DNA from: Gracilimonas sp964505215
Lineage (GTDB): Bacteria > Bacteroidota > Rhodothermia > Balneolales > Balneolaceae
Assembly (NCBI GenBank): GCA_964505215.1
Contig: CAZDGU010000002.1
Location: 186,001-250,000 of the forward strand
Direction of reading: 5' to 3'
Length of the DNA stretch: 64,000 bases
The position numbers and the translations under genes are program-made. Numbering within the stretch: position 1 is the stretch's first letter; every line of letters starts with the position of its first letter. Shown piece by piece: positions 41,815 to 51,882 of this stretch. The notes under the pieces were generated by a model, which was not told where the DNA came from, did not search any database, and saw nothing but the letters and a program-made list of their open reading frames with translations.

Positions 41815-44730
41815 ATGCGGGCATCACTCTTTTTCTTTTTTTTAGTTAGCATTGGCCTCTCTCCTGTATTAAAGGCACAGGTTACACCTGGCGATTCTTT
41901 GTTTACACTGGGTGATAAATATTATTTAGAGGCTAAGTTTGAACAGGCCGCCACGCTCTTTGATGAAGCCGGCCGTTATTACTTGCAAGAAGGCGATTCT
42001 GCCGGGTGGTTCAAGGCTATTACAAGAAAAAGCGGCGCCTTTGTTGAATTTGGAAATGTACGGGAAGCATTAAAGCTACTGCTGCCCATAAGTTCGCACA
42101 TTCCTGAAAAAATCCCTCCGGCTTCCGTTTCTTCATTTCATGAGTCGCTGGGAAAAATATACAGAGAGCTTGAGCAATACGAACAATCTATTCTGCACTA
42201 TAATACGGCTATTAAATTGGCAGAACAGGAGGATGATTTTCAGGCCTTAGCCACGCTCAACAACAATATCTCTTATGCTTATTTATACTCCGGAGATTAT
42301 GAAAAGGCACTTTCCTATCAGATGAAAGCAAAAGAAATGTATGAAAAGCTTGGCGATGATTATCGGCTTTCTTTTGTGCTAAATGGAATTTATCTCACCC
42401 TTACAGAACTCAATCTGTTTAAACAGGCTGATCCATATATTCGCCGCAGTTTGGCTATCCGACAAAAAATTGGCAATCCGAGGCTGCTGGATATTGCTAA
42501 TCATAACATGGCCAGTAATTTTGGGTCATTGAATCAGCCCGACAGTGCTATTATTTATTATCAAAAGTCGCTTGAGATTTCGCGCAGACTGGGCAACCCT
42601 TTCGATATTACCCAAACACTTATCAACATAGGTGATTTATACCTGAAGTCGGGAGATAACGAAAGTGCACTGTTGTATTACAATGAGGCTTTGGAATATA
42701 ACCGCGAAACAAAGCGCCCGATTTCGATTGCTGATAATTTATCTAAAATAGCAGCCGTGGCTGTTAAGCAAAAGGATTATGAGGCTGCAAAGTCTTTTAA
42801 TAAAGAAGCACTCGGTTTATTGAAGGGAGCGAAAAACCCCCGAAGGCGCGCAGATGTGCTTTTGGCCATGGCAGACATAGAAATGCTCCAAAAAAACTAT
42901 GACGCAGCTGAAGCCTACATTCAAGAAAGCAGTAACATTGCTGAAGAAACAGACATTACCGGCTTTAAGGCCAAAGTTCATGAAGCTTTTGGCAAACTAT
43001 ATGCGGCAAAGGGAGATCCGGAGCGGAGCCTTGCCGAGTATAAAAAAGCAGTTACATTCTCTAACCATCAGTCTTATTTTTCGCGGTTGAAATCCATTAT
43101 GAATCTTGCACGGGCTTATCGTAAGGTGGGCAGTCAGCAAGCTTTTACTCTGGCTGAAGATGCTCTTTTAATGATAGATTCAACCCGCACAAATATTGCC
43201 GGATTAACTTTCAGGGGCGGGAATTTCAGGAAATATGCTGCTTTTTATAATGAAGTGGCAAGCTGGTACATAACGGAAAGAAATGATGCAGCTAAAGCCT
43301 TTGAACTGATTGAAGCCGCCAAAGCAAGAGTACTACTGGATAGAATGGCTGAAGCTGAAAATAATATGTTTGATCGGCTGGATGAGCCCACCTTGATTCA
43401 AAAACAGCAGCTGCTCAAAAAAATTGATAAAAATCATCGGCTGCTCAATCAGGCAACCTCTCAGCAGGAGCAAGAGCAGTTGCGAAATGAACTCAAAAAT
43501 CTTGAATTTAAGTATGAAGTTTTCTTAAATGAGATAAGACAAAAGCTGCCTGAGTGGAAGAATTTTGAATATCCCACTCCCATAAAATTAACGGAAGCTC
43601 AAAACATGGTGGATGCCAATACGGCACTGCTCGAATATGCTTTTGCGGGAAATAGCTTAGTCCGCCTGATGGTTACCCCAAAAAATATTTCTGCCTCAGT
43701 TATAGATAGCATTCAGTCTAAACCCGCCAAGCTTTACATAGAGGAAGAGACCCGCTCTTTTAGAGAGGCTATTATAAATCGACAAGATCATATTGATGCT
43801 CAGCATTTGTATGAGCAGCTTATTCCTTCAGAGAAAGAAATGCGCCAAAACAAAACCTCAGCATTGACAGTTATTGCTGACGGAGCTCTCTCATTTCTTC
43901 CTTTTGAAGCTTTAAATAACTCTAAGGGCTATTTAATTGAGCAGTATAATGTAAAGTACTTGCCCTCTGCTTCTATTTATCCTTTAATTAAAAGCCCTCA
44001 CCGTAGCACCGAACTTGATTTACTGGCTTTGGCCGGCTCCGGTTTTGAGCAAACTCCCGCATACAGTACTCAAAATCGCTCTCAAACCAATTACGCCTCT
44101 CTGCCCTCAACCATCATGGAGGTAGATTCTATTGCCGCTTATTTTGAAAAACCCCGCACATTAAAAAATGAAGAGGTGACTGAAGCGGCACTAAACTCTT
44201 TTGATCTGAGCCAGTTTCAGTTTCTGCATTTTGCTACTCACGCAGTTATAGATGAGTATAATCCCTCTCAAAGCGGACTCATCCTTTCTAAAAAAAGTGA
44301 AGTAGAGTCTCTGTTTGGCGAAGATGGCCGGCTGAATAGCAATGAAATTGCTGAGCTGCGCCTAAATGCTGACCTGGTGACACTGAGTGCGTGCAACACG
44401 GGCATGGGCTCACTTATGACAGGCGAAGGGCTGTTGGGCCTGCAGCGCTCATTTTTGACGGCCGGAGCCTCTTCCGTTATGGTAAGCATGTGGAATATTT
44501 ATGATCGCAGTACCGCCGTTTTTATGGCTGATTTTTATAAACGAATGTTAACTTATAAAAAAGCTGACTACGGAATGTGGGAACAAGCTTTAAATTGGGC
44601 CGGCATGCATCGGCACCCTATGTTTGATTATAAAACAAAGGCGCTAAGAGAAACCAAATTGGCTATGATCAATCATCCCTATTACCACCATCCGGTATAT
44701 TGGGCGTCCTTCATTCTTGTTGGTAAATGA
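41815..44730 (+). CDS. TPR-CHAT domain protein, exported caspase-like protease
   Basis: Read from the ATG at 41815 the product has 971 residues; the upstream in-frame ATG at 41653 would add 54 residues before a signal peptide (RASLFFFFLVSIGLSPVLKAQ). Residues 25-500 are tetratricopeptide repeats (for example YEQSILHYNTAIKLAEQEDD, PDSAIIYYQKSLEISRRLGN). A coiled coil follows (about 510-620), then a CHAT domain (about 680-960) with the His of FLHFATHAVIDEYNPSQSGL and the Cys of LSACNTGMGSLMTGEGLLGLQ. Both catalytic residues are present, so it should be an active peptidase. The signal peptide implies a periplasmic or exported location. No substrate is known; a 35-aa ORF diverges from it. Confidence 0.93.
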   Translation: MRASLFFFFLVSIGLSPVLKAQVTPGDSLFTLGDKYYLEAKFEQAATLFDEAGRYYLQEGDSAGWFKAITRKSGAFVEFGNVREALKLLLPISSHIPEKIPPASVSSFHESLGKIYRELEQYEQSILHYNTAIKLAEQEDDFQALATLNNNISYAYLYSGDYEKALSYQMKAKEMYEKLGDDYRLSFVLNGIYLTLTELNLFKQADPYIRRSLAIRQKIGNPRLLDIANHNMASNFGSLNQPDSAIIYYQKSLEISRRLGNPFDITQTLINIGDLYLKSGDNESALLYYNEALEYNRETKRPISIADNLSKIAAVAVKQKDYEAAKSFNKEALGLLKGAKNPRRRADVLLAMADIEMLQKNYDAAEAYIQESSNIAEETDITGFKAKVHEAFGKLYAAKGDPERSLAEYKKAVTFSNHQSYFSRLKSIMNLARAYRKVGSQQAFTLAEDALLMIDSTRTNIAGLTFRGGNFRKYAAFYNEVASWYITERNDAAKAFELIEAAKARVLLDRMAEAENNMFDRLDEPTLIQKQQLLKKIDKNHRLLNQATSQQEQEQLRNELKNLEFKYEVFLNEIRQKLPEWKNFEYPTPIKLTEAQNMVDANTALLEYAFAGNSLVRLMVTPKNISASVIDSIQSKPAKLYIEEETRSFREAIINRQDHIDAQHLYEQLIPSEKEMRQNKTSALTVIADGALSFLPFEALNNSKGYLIEQYNVKYLPSASIYPLIKSPHRSTELDLLALAGSGFEQTPAYSTQNRSQTNYASLPSTIMEVDSIAAYFEKPRTLKNEEVTEAALNSFDLSQFQFLHFATHAVIDEYNPSQSGLILSKKSEVESLFGEDGRLNSNEIAELRLNADLVTLSACNTGMGSLMTGEGLLGLQRSFLTAGASSVMVSMWNIYDRSTAVFMADFYKRMLTYKKADYGMWEQALNWAGMHRHPMFDYKTKALRETKLAMINHPYYHHPVYWASFILVGK

Positions 44731-45183
44731 TTTGAATACAGCGCTTATCCTCACCGGCCTGTGGTAATTCCTGCCAGCTAAGATAGCAGCTTGAATGACG
44801 CTGTTTGCAAATTATGACGCGCCAAACCTCTCTTCTGCAGCAACTCTGCTATACGGCCAACCTTATCCCATCAGTGCCTCCTAATAATTGGCCACACACA
44901 TAGGGTCGTACCGTACCGGCAGCTTAACACCCTGAACCGTTTCTGGTTTGTTTATGCAAATCACATTTCTCCATTTTCATTAGAGAACAAAAACACTGGC
45001 TTGTCTATTTATTTTAAAAGGGTTTAAGCCAAAAACAAATAAGTCAAAAACAGAGCGGAAGTGTAACTAAAAAATCACTTTTAATGACCTGTTTCTATGA
45101 TTTTTTACGTTATCTATAAATAGAACTTATTAGTGATCTATTAAGTCAATAAGAAACAACATCAAATGCCAAAATAATACGTT
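44731..45183. other. 453-bp intergenic region without a recognisable gene
   Basis: Nothing longer than about 30 codons is open on either strand: one 29-codon ORF starts at 44795 (+) and one unstarted 28-codon frame reads leftward near 44870-44790. The last 180 bp before the next gene are AT-rich and should hold its promoter. The first half is richer in G+C and may be a gene remnant, but no homology is visible. Confidence 0.6.
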
Positions 45184-48100
45184 ATGAGCTTTTACTCCAA
45201 AATTCAATTTGCGTTATTGACCATATTCCTGATAGTAACAACCTCACTTTTCGCGCAAAATTGGGGGTGGCAATCTCCCAACCCTCCACCGCTTCAGTAT
45301 AATGATGTGCATATTATAAATGGAGATACAGCTATTGCAGTTACTCAGGAAGGAGATCTTGTTTGGACATACGACAGCGGCAACACCTGGATGATAGATC
45401 CTTTTTCAGAAACTATAGGAACTCCGTTCTATGCTGTTCATTTTCTAAATGATAATATTGGTATTGCCACAGGTTCAACCGGTTCTGGAAACAAATCTCT
45501 GATTCGAACAACCGATGGCGGACAAACCTGGGAGCATGACGCATCCTTTCCTTATGTTGTTGATCGGCTCAGAGATGTTCAAATGACTTCAGAGCAGGTT
45601 GCATACGCTGCGGGAGAGAATGGCCGGGTGTATAAAAGCACCAATGGTGGTTCTACCTGGAATTACAGTGAATTAGGCTCCTCCTCTAACTTTATGGCCC
45701 TGCACTTTTTTGATGACAACAGAGGTTTTGTAGCCGGTGAAAGCGGTAATTTGTTTTCTACTTCTGATGGAGGAACCACCTGGTCTAAAATCGACATTGG
45801 CAGCTACCGTGACATATTTCATATCGAATTTGTAAACGATACCTTAGGTTTTATTGGCGCTCGCGGGCAAATATTCAGGACCGAAGACGGTGGAACAAAC
45901 TGGACTCAAGCTGATATCAGTTCTTCCCGTTATTTCCGAACCATCACCTTCAGCAACGAAAATGACGGATACGCCATTGGCTCTCCTGAATACTCAACAG
46001 GATATGCATCAATAACCCATGATCTTTTCAGAACTAATGACGGCGGACTAACCTGGACAGAAGAAAATCCTAAATTCAGTGGCCTGATATATACTTCCGG
46101 AAAGTTTTCTGCTGCTAATCATATAAGCATGGGTTCAGACGGCTCTTATAATGTTTCTTTTGACGGTGGAGCAACATTTTCTGAACCGGCTTTCAGAGAA
46201 AATCTCACCGAGATAGCATCATACGACCGCCAAACTTTCTTAGCATATAATCTATTGGGAGACATTCTGCTCACCAAAAATGGCGGAGAAACCTGGGATA
46301 CTGTTCCTGCTCCTGAAACCAGTACAGGCCTTGTTCTCCGCAGCATGTATTTTTTAGATAAGGAAACAATTTTCGTCTCAGCCGATAGCGAAACCTTCTA
46401 TAAATCAACTGACAGTGGACAGAACTGGCAGACAGTGAATCTTGGGCTAAACACCAAATTTCGGGCCATAGATTTCTCAGATAAAAACAACGGATACGCA
46501 GTAGGATCGGGAAATATATATCGCACTATAGACGGCGCTGATACCTGGAATATGGTTCAGGATGCAGGCTTTGACTTGTATTTCGTTAAAACAAATGGTG
46601 ATTCTACCATCATCGCAGGCGGTGGTAGCTCAAAATTATTTACTTCATTTGATAAGGGGGAAAGCTGGACCCCGGTAACAGGTGCAGTAAGTGGTTATCT
46701 GAATAATGCTGATTTTGCTGACGAACTAAACGGCGCTATTGCCGGATGGAATGGAAAGGTTTATTTCACAGAAGATGGCGGACACAGCTGGACTGAAACC
46801 TCACTTCCGAGAAATAGCCATGTAGATGAGATTTCCTATGTTTTGCCAGACTATGTTATCGTGAAAGCCGGAGTATATTATTACTCTTCTTCTGACAAAG
46901 GGCAAACATGGGAAACACTGGATATATTTCCGAACAAAATGAAAAACTTTTACTTTGCGGACCGCTTAAAAGCAATTGCCGTTGGGGATAAAGGAAGAAT
47001 TTTATCTACAGAAAATGGATTTGGCTATACCACTAATCTCCCTGAATCTATTGAGGTAGTTGCAGGGGGTGATACAACTGCTCCAGTAAATACCATTCTT
47101 AATCCCTACACGATTGTTGTAAAAGACGGCTCCGGAAATCCGGTAGAAGGAGTAGCTGTGAGTTTCAGGCTCACTTCAGCTCCTGAAGGCACCAAAGATT
47201 ATTCTCTGAGTACCAGAACAAAATTATCTGACGAAAACGGCGAGGTTTCATCCACTTTCAAAGTTGGGAATACTCCCGGCACCTATGTAGTCACCGCTTC
47301 CGTTTCGGGATTAACCAATAGTCCGGCCACATTCACTATTACTGCTGAAGCTGCTGACATTTCTGACATAGTTATCGTTTCCGGAAATAATCAAAACGCA
47401 TTTGTAGGAGAAACGCTTTCAAACCCTTTCATCGTCCGGGTTATTGACAGTGAAGGTGAAGGAGTGCCTGAGGTAAAGTTAACTTATACTGTTACCAACT
47501 CGCCTGAAAATTCAGGTTCCTTTTCGTTACTCCACAGCACCACAACTACTGACCAAACAGGTATAGCAGAAAACAATTTCACCTTAGGAAATATGGCAGG
47601 TGAATACATGGTTGAAGTAAAAATTGAAGACCAGCCTAATTATAGTGCAACATTTACTGCAAGTGCCGCTCTGCTTACCGGCAATGTTTTTGACTGGGAT
47701 CTCTTATCTCCAACCCCACAACCAAATACGCTTGAAACCGTCTATGCATCAGATGCTAACACTGCTATTGCAGCAGGCGAATTCGGTACCGTAATTAAAA
47801 CAACAGATGGAGGTAATAGCTGGACGGTAACCCATTTGCTATCCGGTAAAGATGTTACTTTTTACAACATGGACTTTGTTGGAAATAACGGCTGGATTGT
47901 AGGAGAAAATGGACAGGTTTTAAAAACCAATAATGAAGGCTCCGACTGGTATCCATTATCTTCAGGCACGAACGAAAACCTGGACGGTATCTTTTTTCTC
48001 GATGCAAACATCGGGTGGATTTCCGGAGCAAACGGCACCCTGTTAAAAACTACAAACGGGGGATCAACCTGGAGTGATCAGTCTTTAAGCAGGGATTTTA

Positions 48101-49803
48101 ATGTAAGTTCTTTATTCTTTATTTCGGAAGATGTGGGATTTGCAGGGTTAAGAAATCCGGAATCGCCCTATAGCACCATTTCAAACCCACTATATATGAC
48201 CCAAGATGGGGGAGACACATGGGCGCCTGCTACCTTTCCCGTCGACAGAAACATTAATGATATATTCTTCTTGGACTCTTCTACCGGATGGATTACTACA
48301 ATGGGTCTTATATATGTAACCACCGATGGCGGTAGTACCTGGAATAGCCAAACTAACGTACTCCATACCGATTTTATGAACATTCACTTTCAGGATGAAA
48401 ATAGTGGATGGGTTATCGCTGCCAATAATAATTTATACACAACTACAAACGGTGGTGAAACATGGGTAGAAGAGGGTCAGCTACCCGTACCGGCCGGCAA
48501 TGTTCGGAGCGCATCTTTTAATTCCGCTAACAATTTTATGATTGTTGGGACTCGTGGATTGATAATGAATAGCACGGATAGCGGGGAAAGCTGGACGGCA
48601 GTAAGTAACCACAGTATTGTTTCGGGCAATACAGATGTCCACTTTACCTCTAATACCAAAGGATATATGGTAAAAGGAAATAGTTATGTATATATAACAG
48701 ATGATGCCGGCGCCAATTGGGAGGAATTCGACACCTCTGTTGACGCGGGCATTGGAAGAACATTAGGAATCCGCAGAATTCACTTTAGTGATGAAAATAA
48801 CGGATGGGCGGTTACAAGTATAGGCGATGTTCTTAAAACTACCGATGGCGGGGAAAACTGGACTATTGATACAAGTGTTATCCCCGGCGAGTCAAACAGA
48901 GTATTGCACGCACTCTTTTCACCAAATCAAAATACGGTATTTATAGGCGGAGGTTTTGCGCAAACACGGCACCTAAAACGTACAACCGATGGTGGAAATA
49001 CCTGGACTGACCTTAGTAATAATGGAGTTAATGACGTAGTATTAGATCTGTTTTTTATAGATATGAATACCGGATGGGCTGTTACCAAATATGCGGTTTT
49101 TGAAACCACAGATGGCGGTGACACATGGACTGCAATCACTGAATTTGAGTTAGAGAATAACTACCGGCAAGTATTCTTTACGGATGCTAATGTTGGTTAC
49201 GTTATAAATGATGGGAAATTACTTCGAACAGAAAATGGCGGAGATTCCTGGGAGCAAACAGAACTTGACAGTGGTTTCATTGCCGCTGATGTACATTTCT
49301 CGGATGCTAATAATGGATGGGTATCAGGAAATGGAATTTGGAGCACAAGTGATGGAGGCCAAACCTGGCAGAGAAACCGAGTTCAAACAAGCTCTAACTT
49401 GAATAATGTTTTCGCACTAAGCGAAACCAATATTTGGGTTTTTGGAAAAGAAGGGGCCTTGTTTAGATCAAAAGATGCCATTATCACGTCATCAGAGGAT
49501 CTTGTAAATGGTGATGTGCCAACACAGTTCAGCCTTGAACAGAATTATCCAAATCCATTCAACCCCACTACTAATATCAATTTTAGTATGGCTGAAGCCG
49601 GAACGGTTAAGCTTACTGTGTATAACGTATTAGGACAACAAGTAAGCACCCTGATCTCCGGAAAACGATTCAACGTTGGCCAGCATACGGTTACATTTGA
49701 TGCAGGCAACCTCTCATCCGGTATGTACCTTTACCGAATTGAGGTTCATGGAAGCAACAATTCCGGTTTCACAAAAACCGCAAGGATGGTTCTTGTTAAA
49801 TAA
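45184..49803 (+). CDS. giant secreted BNR/YCF48-repeat protein with T9SS-type sorting domain
   Basis: A 1539-residue exported protein. Signal peptide at residues 1-25 (ending SLFAQ). Residues 30-620 and 850-1440 carry many BNR/Ycf48-like repeats with the Asp-box pattern TxDGGxTW (for example TTDGGQTW, TNDGGLTW, TTDGGNSW), predicted to form beta-propellers. Between them (about 625-845) are two Ig-like bacterial Big domains. The last 90 residues form a type IX sorting domain: FSLEQNYPNPFNPTTN, then LTVYNVLGQQVSTL and a GMYLYRIEV end. It is probably displayed at the surface or released. Repeats of this type bind diverse ligands or partners; a sialidase role is not supported because catalytic residues are not seen. 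Confidence 0.93.
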   Translation: MSFYSKIQFALLTIFLIVTTSLFAQNWGWQSPNPPPLQYNDVHIINGDTAIAVTQEGDLVWTYDSGNTWMIDPFSETIGTPFYAVHFLNDNIGIATGSTGSGNKSLIRTTDGGQTWEHDASFPYVVDRLRDVQMTSEQVAYAAGENGRVYKSTNGGSTWNYSELGSSSNFMALHFFDDNRGFVAGESGNLFSTSDGGTTWSKIDIGSYRDIFHIEFVNDTLGFIGARGQIFRTEDGGTNWTQADISSSRYFRTITFSNENDGYAIGSPEYSTGYASITHDLFRTNDGGLTWTEENPKFSGLIYTSGKFSAANHISMGSDGSYNVSFDGGATFSEPAFRENLTEIASYDRQTFLAYNLLGDILLTKNGGETWDTVPAPETSTGLVLRSMYFLDKETIFVSADSETFYKSTDSGQNWQTVNLGLNTKFRAIDFSDKNNGYAVGSGNIYRTIDGADTWNMVQDAGFDLYFVKTNGDSTIIAGGGSSKLFTSFDKGESWTPVTGAVSGYLNNADFADELNGAIAGWNGKVYFTEDGGHSWTETSLPRNSHVDEISYVLPDYVIVKAGVYYYSSSDKGQTWETLDIFPNKMKNFYFADRLKAIAVGDKGRILSTENGFGYTTNLPESIEVVAGGDTTAPVNTILNPYTIVVKDGSGNPVEGVAVSFRLTSAPEGTKDYSLSTRTKLSDENGEVSSTFKVGNTPGTYVVTASVSGLTNSPATFTITAEAADISDIVIVSGNNQNAFVGETLSNPFIVRVIDSEGEGVPEVKLTYTVTNSPENSGSFSLLHSTTTTDQTGIAENNFTLGNMAGEYMVEVKIEDQPNYSATFTASAALLTGNVFDWDLLSPTPQPNTLETVYASDANTAIAAGEFGTVIKTTDGGNSWTVTHLLSGKDVTFYNMDFVGNNGWIVGENGQVLKTNNEGSDWYPLSSGTNENLDGIFFLDANIGWISGANGTLLKTTNGGSTWSDQSLSRDFNVSSLFFISEDVGFAGLRNPESPYSTISNPLYMTQDGGDTWAPATFPVDRNINDIFFLDSSTGWITTMGLIYVTTDGGSTWNSQTNVLHTDFMNIHFQDENSGWVIAANNNLYTTTNGGETWVEEGQLPVPAGNVRSASFNSANNFMIVGTRGLIMNSTDSGESWTAVSNHSIVSGNTDVHFTSNTKGYMVKGNSYVYITDDAGANWEEFDTSVDAGIGRTLGIRRIHFSDENNGWAVTSIGDVLKTTDGGENWTIDTSVIPGESNRVLHALFSPNQNTVFIGGGFAQTRHLKRTTDGGNTWTDLSNNGVNDVVLDLFFIDMNTGWAVTKYAVFETTDGGDTWTAITEFELENNYRQVFFTDANVGYVINDGKLLRTENGGDSWEQTELDSGFIAADVHFSDANNGWVSGNGIWSTSDGGQTWQRNRVQTSSNLNNVFALSETNIWVFGKEGALFRSKDAIITSSEDLVNGDVPTQFSLEQNYPNPFNPTTNINFSMAEAGTVKLTVYNVLGQQVSTLISGKRFNVGQHTVTFDAGNLSSGMYLYRIEVHGSNNSGFTKTARMVLVK

Positions 49804-49826
49804 CTGCTTATTCAGTTTAGTTAATG

Positions 49827-49857
49827 AAGCCGCAAATTTTTATTTGCGGCTTTTTTT
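49827..49857 (+). terminator. intrinsic terminator after the BNR gene
   Basis: AGCCGCAAAT, short T loop, ATTTGCGGCT followed by seven T. It ends the transcript of the large secreted protein, 24 nt after its stop. Confidence 0.9.
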
Positions 49858-49907
49858 ATGCAGTTTAATTTTAAGAAAACACGGTTAACATTACTTCACT
49901 TCAATAC

Positions 49908-50069
49908 ATGAGTATTATTAGAATCATTTTTGCAATCATACTGCCACCTCTTGGCGTATTTCTTACTGTTGGAATTAAAGGTGCTTTTTGGCTTAACATT
50001 CTTTTAACCATACTCGGCTTTGTTCCCGGCATCGTTCATGCCGTATGGGTCATAGCCAAGCATGATTAA
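49908..50069 (+). CDS. Pmp3/YqaE-family small membrane protein, 53 aa
   Basis: A 53-residue two-helix membrane protein of the UPF0057/Pmp3 family, linked to stress tolerance and membrane potential. The signature IILPPLGVFLTVGIKGAFWLN is followed by ILLTILGFVPGIVHAVWVI, which matches the family's two helices and PPxGVFL turn. It lies alone between the BNR gene and the M28 peptidase operon. It is shorter than common gene-calling cut-offs. The assignment is by motif. Confidence 0.9.
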   Translation: MSIIRIIFAIILPPLGVFLTVGIKGAFWLNILLTILGFVPGIVHAVWVIAKHD

Positions 50070-50158
50070 CAGGGTTATTATAGCACTTCCGGATATTCTG
50101 GCTTTACTTTTAGTAGCAGTAATGCCGGCTAAACCATATATAAAATTAATTCTCCGCC

Positions 50159-50193
50159 AAAAAAAACGCCCCTTCAGGTTGTGAAGGAGCGTT
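50159..50193 (-). terminator. intrinsic terminator after the scpA-M28 operon
   Basis: On the minus strand AACGC-T-CCTTCA pairs with TGAAGG-G-GCGTT around CAACC and continues into eight T. It lies 40 nt beyond the stop of the peptidase gene at 50233. Confidence 0.85.
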
Positions 50194-50232
50194 GGGTATT
50201 GAACCACTATAAGTCGGTTCGTCTTAGCTTAT

Positions 50233-51867
50233 CTATCTTGGAGTGGCCTGTGTTTTTTCGATAAACTCTTGGTTATCTACAATAGGCCGCACGGGAGAGT
50301 TTGCCAATACAGCAGTTAAGTTATACACTAAATGTGTGCGCTGGAGATAAGGTTTAAATGTAATTTTCTCAATTTCATCTCCTGCTCCGTGGTAATCCTC
50401 ATGTGTTCCGTTAAAAAAGAATACAAAAGGGATACCGAGTCGCCCAAAGTTCCAGTGATCGCTTCGGCGGTAGAACTGGTTTGGATCGTTAAGGTCATTA
50501 TAGCGGTCGCTTAGATCAATATTTGGTGCTATACCAATTTGATTTGCAACGTGAGTCATGCTGTCTAACTGGGAAGAAATGATCTTTCCTCCAATTACAT
50601 ATACATAGCTGCTATCGCCGCCCTGGTGAGGAGGATCAACCCGGCCAATCATATCAATGTTAATGTTGGCAACGGTATTTTCAATTGGGAAAATGGGGTG
50701 ATCGGAATAGTATCTTGAACCCAGCAACCCTTTCTCTTCTCCTGATACGCTTAAGAACAGAACGCTTCGCTTTGGCCCTACTCCGGCTTCTTTTGCCATG
50801 GCCATAGCGCGTGCAGTTTGTAGCGTAGCAACGGTTCCGCTGCCGTCATCATCAGCGCCATTATATATGGTATCGCCGGTAGAATCAGGTCTACCAATGC
50901 CTACGTGATCATAATGAGCACTTAATACCACTACTTCGTCTTTCAGCTCAGGATCACTTCCCTCTAAGAAAGCAGCAATATTTTTACTGGTCACGGTCAC
51001 ATCATGTGAGCTTGGCGTATGGGTTAGTACAAAATCCAATTCTTTGGGTTTAAATGACGCCGGATTTCCATAAATCTTGTCATGAATTTTTGTTAGCGCA
51101 TCCAAATCTTCCAATCCTAAAATTTCGGCTCCCAGTTCCGGGTTAATTTGGTTGAATGCAGGAGACGTGCTGCTTGTATTTCTTTGCAGGTAAGCCAGCT
51201 GCATGCCCCGGGCCTGGCCGAAGGAAGCTTTACTTTGTTCCATTTCGTCCTCAAACTCGGCAACATCAGTTCCGGATAAAAGAATCACGCCCAACGCACC
51301 GCCCGAGCGCATAGCGCCTTGTAAAAAGCGCATATTTGTTTTAGAACGGTCGTAAAGTGTAAGCAGCCACTTTCCTTCCATGTCTTCGGGGAAGTGATTT
51401 ACGCCTTCATCATTTTTCATTCCTGCTCCCACAAAAACAATGGGACCGGAGAGGGTTGAACGCCCTCCAAAAAGAGTGACAAAGTTTGAACTGCTTTCTT
51501 TGCTATGTGTACTTTCGTCCACTAAAGAGCCATCTGACTTGGTAACTCGGTAGGTAATATTATCTACCACAGACTGGCTGAGGTCGAAATGCTGAAAAAA
51601 TGTATTATTATCGCCCACCGGCTTTAAGCCCAGTTCTGTATATCTTTTAGCAAGATATCGGGCTGCTTTTTCTTCACCAATAGTTCCGGTTTCGCGTCCT
51701 TCAAGCGAATCGTGAGCAATTACGGCCAAATCATTATAAAGTGCAGATTCCGTAATTTCCGAAGCGAAGGAATAGATGGTAGGCGGTGGTGTTTTATCGC
51801 CTTTGTTAAAGGTGCTGCAGGCAGAAATTGATACTGCAAGCAGTACTAATAGTATTTTGTTTTTCAT
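50233..51867 (-). CDS. M28-family zinc peptidase, lipoprotein
   Basis: A 544-residue exported peptidase of the M28 (aminopeptidase S / PSMA-like) family. Lipobox VSISAC near residue 17. A PA-like insert domain occupies about residues 130-290. Zinc and catalytic motifs are LSAHYDHVGIG (His), NGADDDGSGT (Asp), SGEEKGLLGSRYY (Glu catalytic) and the C-terminal HWNFGRLGIPFVFFF region. It probably trims peptides outside the inner membrane. Encoded 15 bp downstream of scpA, so it may be read through from it. A second M28 gene is at 58822. Confidence 0.94.
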   Translation of the reverse strand: MKNKILLVLLAVSISACSTFNKGDKTPPPTIYSFASEITESALYNDLAVIAHDSLEGRETGTIGEEKAARYLAKRYTELGLKPVGDNNTFFQHFDLSQSVVDNITYRVTKSDGSLVDESTHSKESSSNFVTLFGGRSTLSGPIVFVGAGMKNDEGVNHFPEDMEGKWLLTLYDRSKTNMRFLQGAMRSGGALGVILLSGTDVAEFEDEMEQSKASFGQARGMQLAYLQRNTSSTSPAFNQINPELGAEILGLEDLDALTKIHDKIYGNPASFKPKELDFVLTHTPSSHDVTVTSKNIAAFLEGSDPELKDEVVVLSAHYDHVGIGRPDSTGDTIYNGADDDGSGTVATLQTARAMAMAKEAGVGPKRSVLFLSVSGEEKGLLGSRYYSDHPIFPIENTVANINIDMIGRVDPPHQGGDSSYVYVIGGKIISSQLDSMTHVANQIGIAPNIDLSDRYNDLNDPNQFYRRSDHWNFGRLGIPFVFFFNGTHEDYHGAGDEIEKITFKPYLQRTHLVYNLTAVLANSPVRPIVDNQEFIEKTQATPR

Positions 51868-51882
51868 TTGGGTAGTTGGTTT

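Noticed and set aside
41653..41815. Upstream start giving 54 extra residues to the CHAT protein
   Set aside because: The extra part precedes a clear signal peptide and overlaps the divergent small ORF and promoter region.
45184..49803. Sialidase (BNR repeats)
   Set aside because: Asp-box repeats alone do not make a sialidase; no arginine triad or catalytic Tyr/Glu arrangement is evident.
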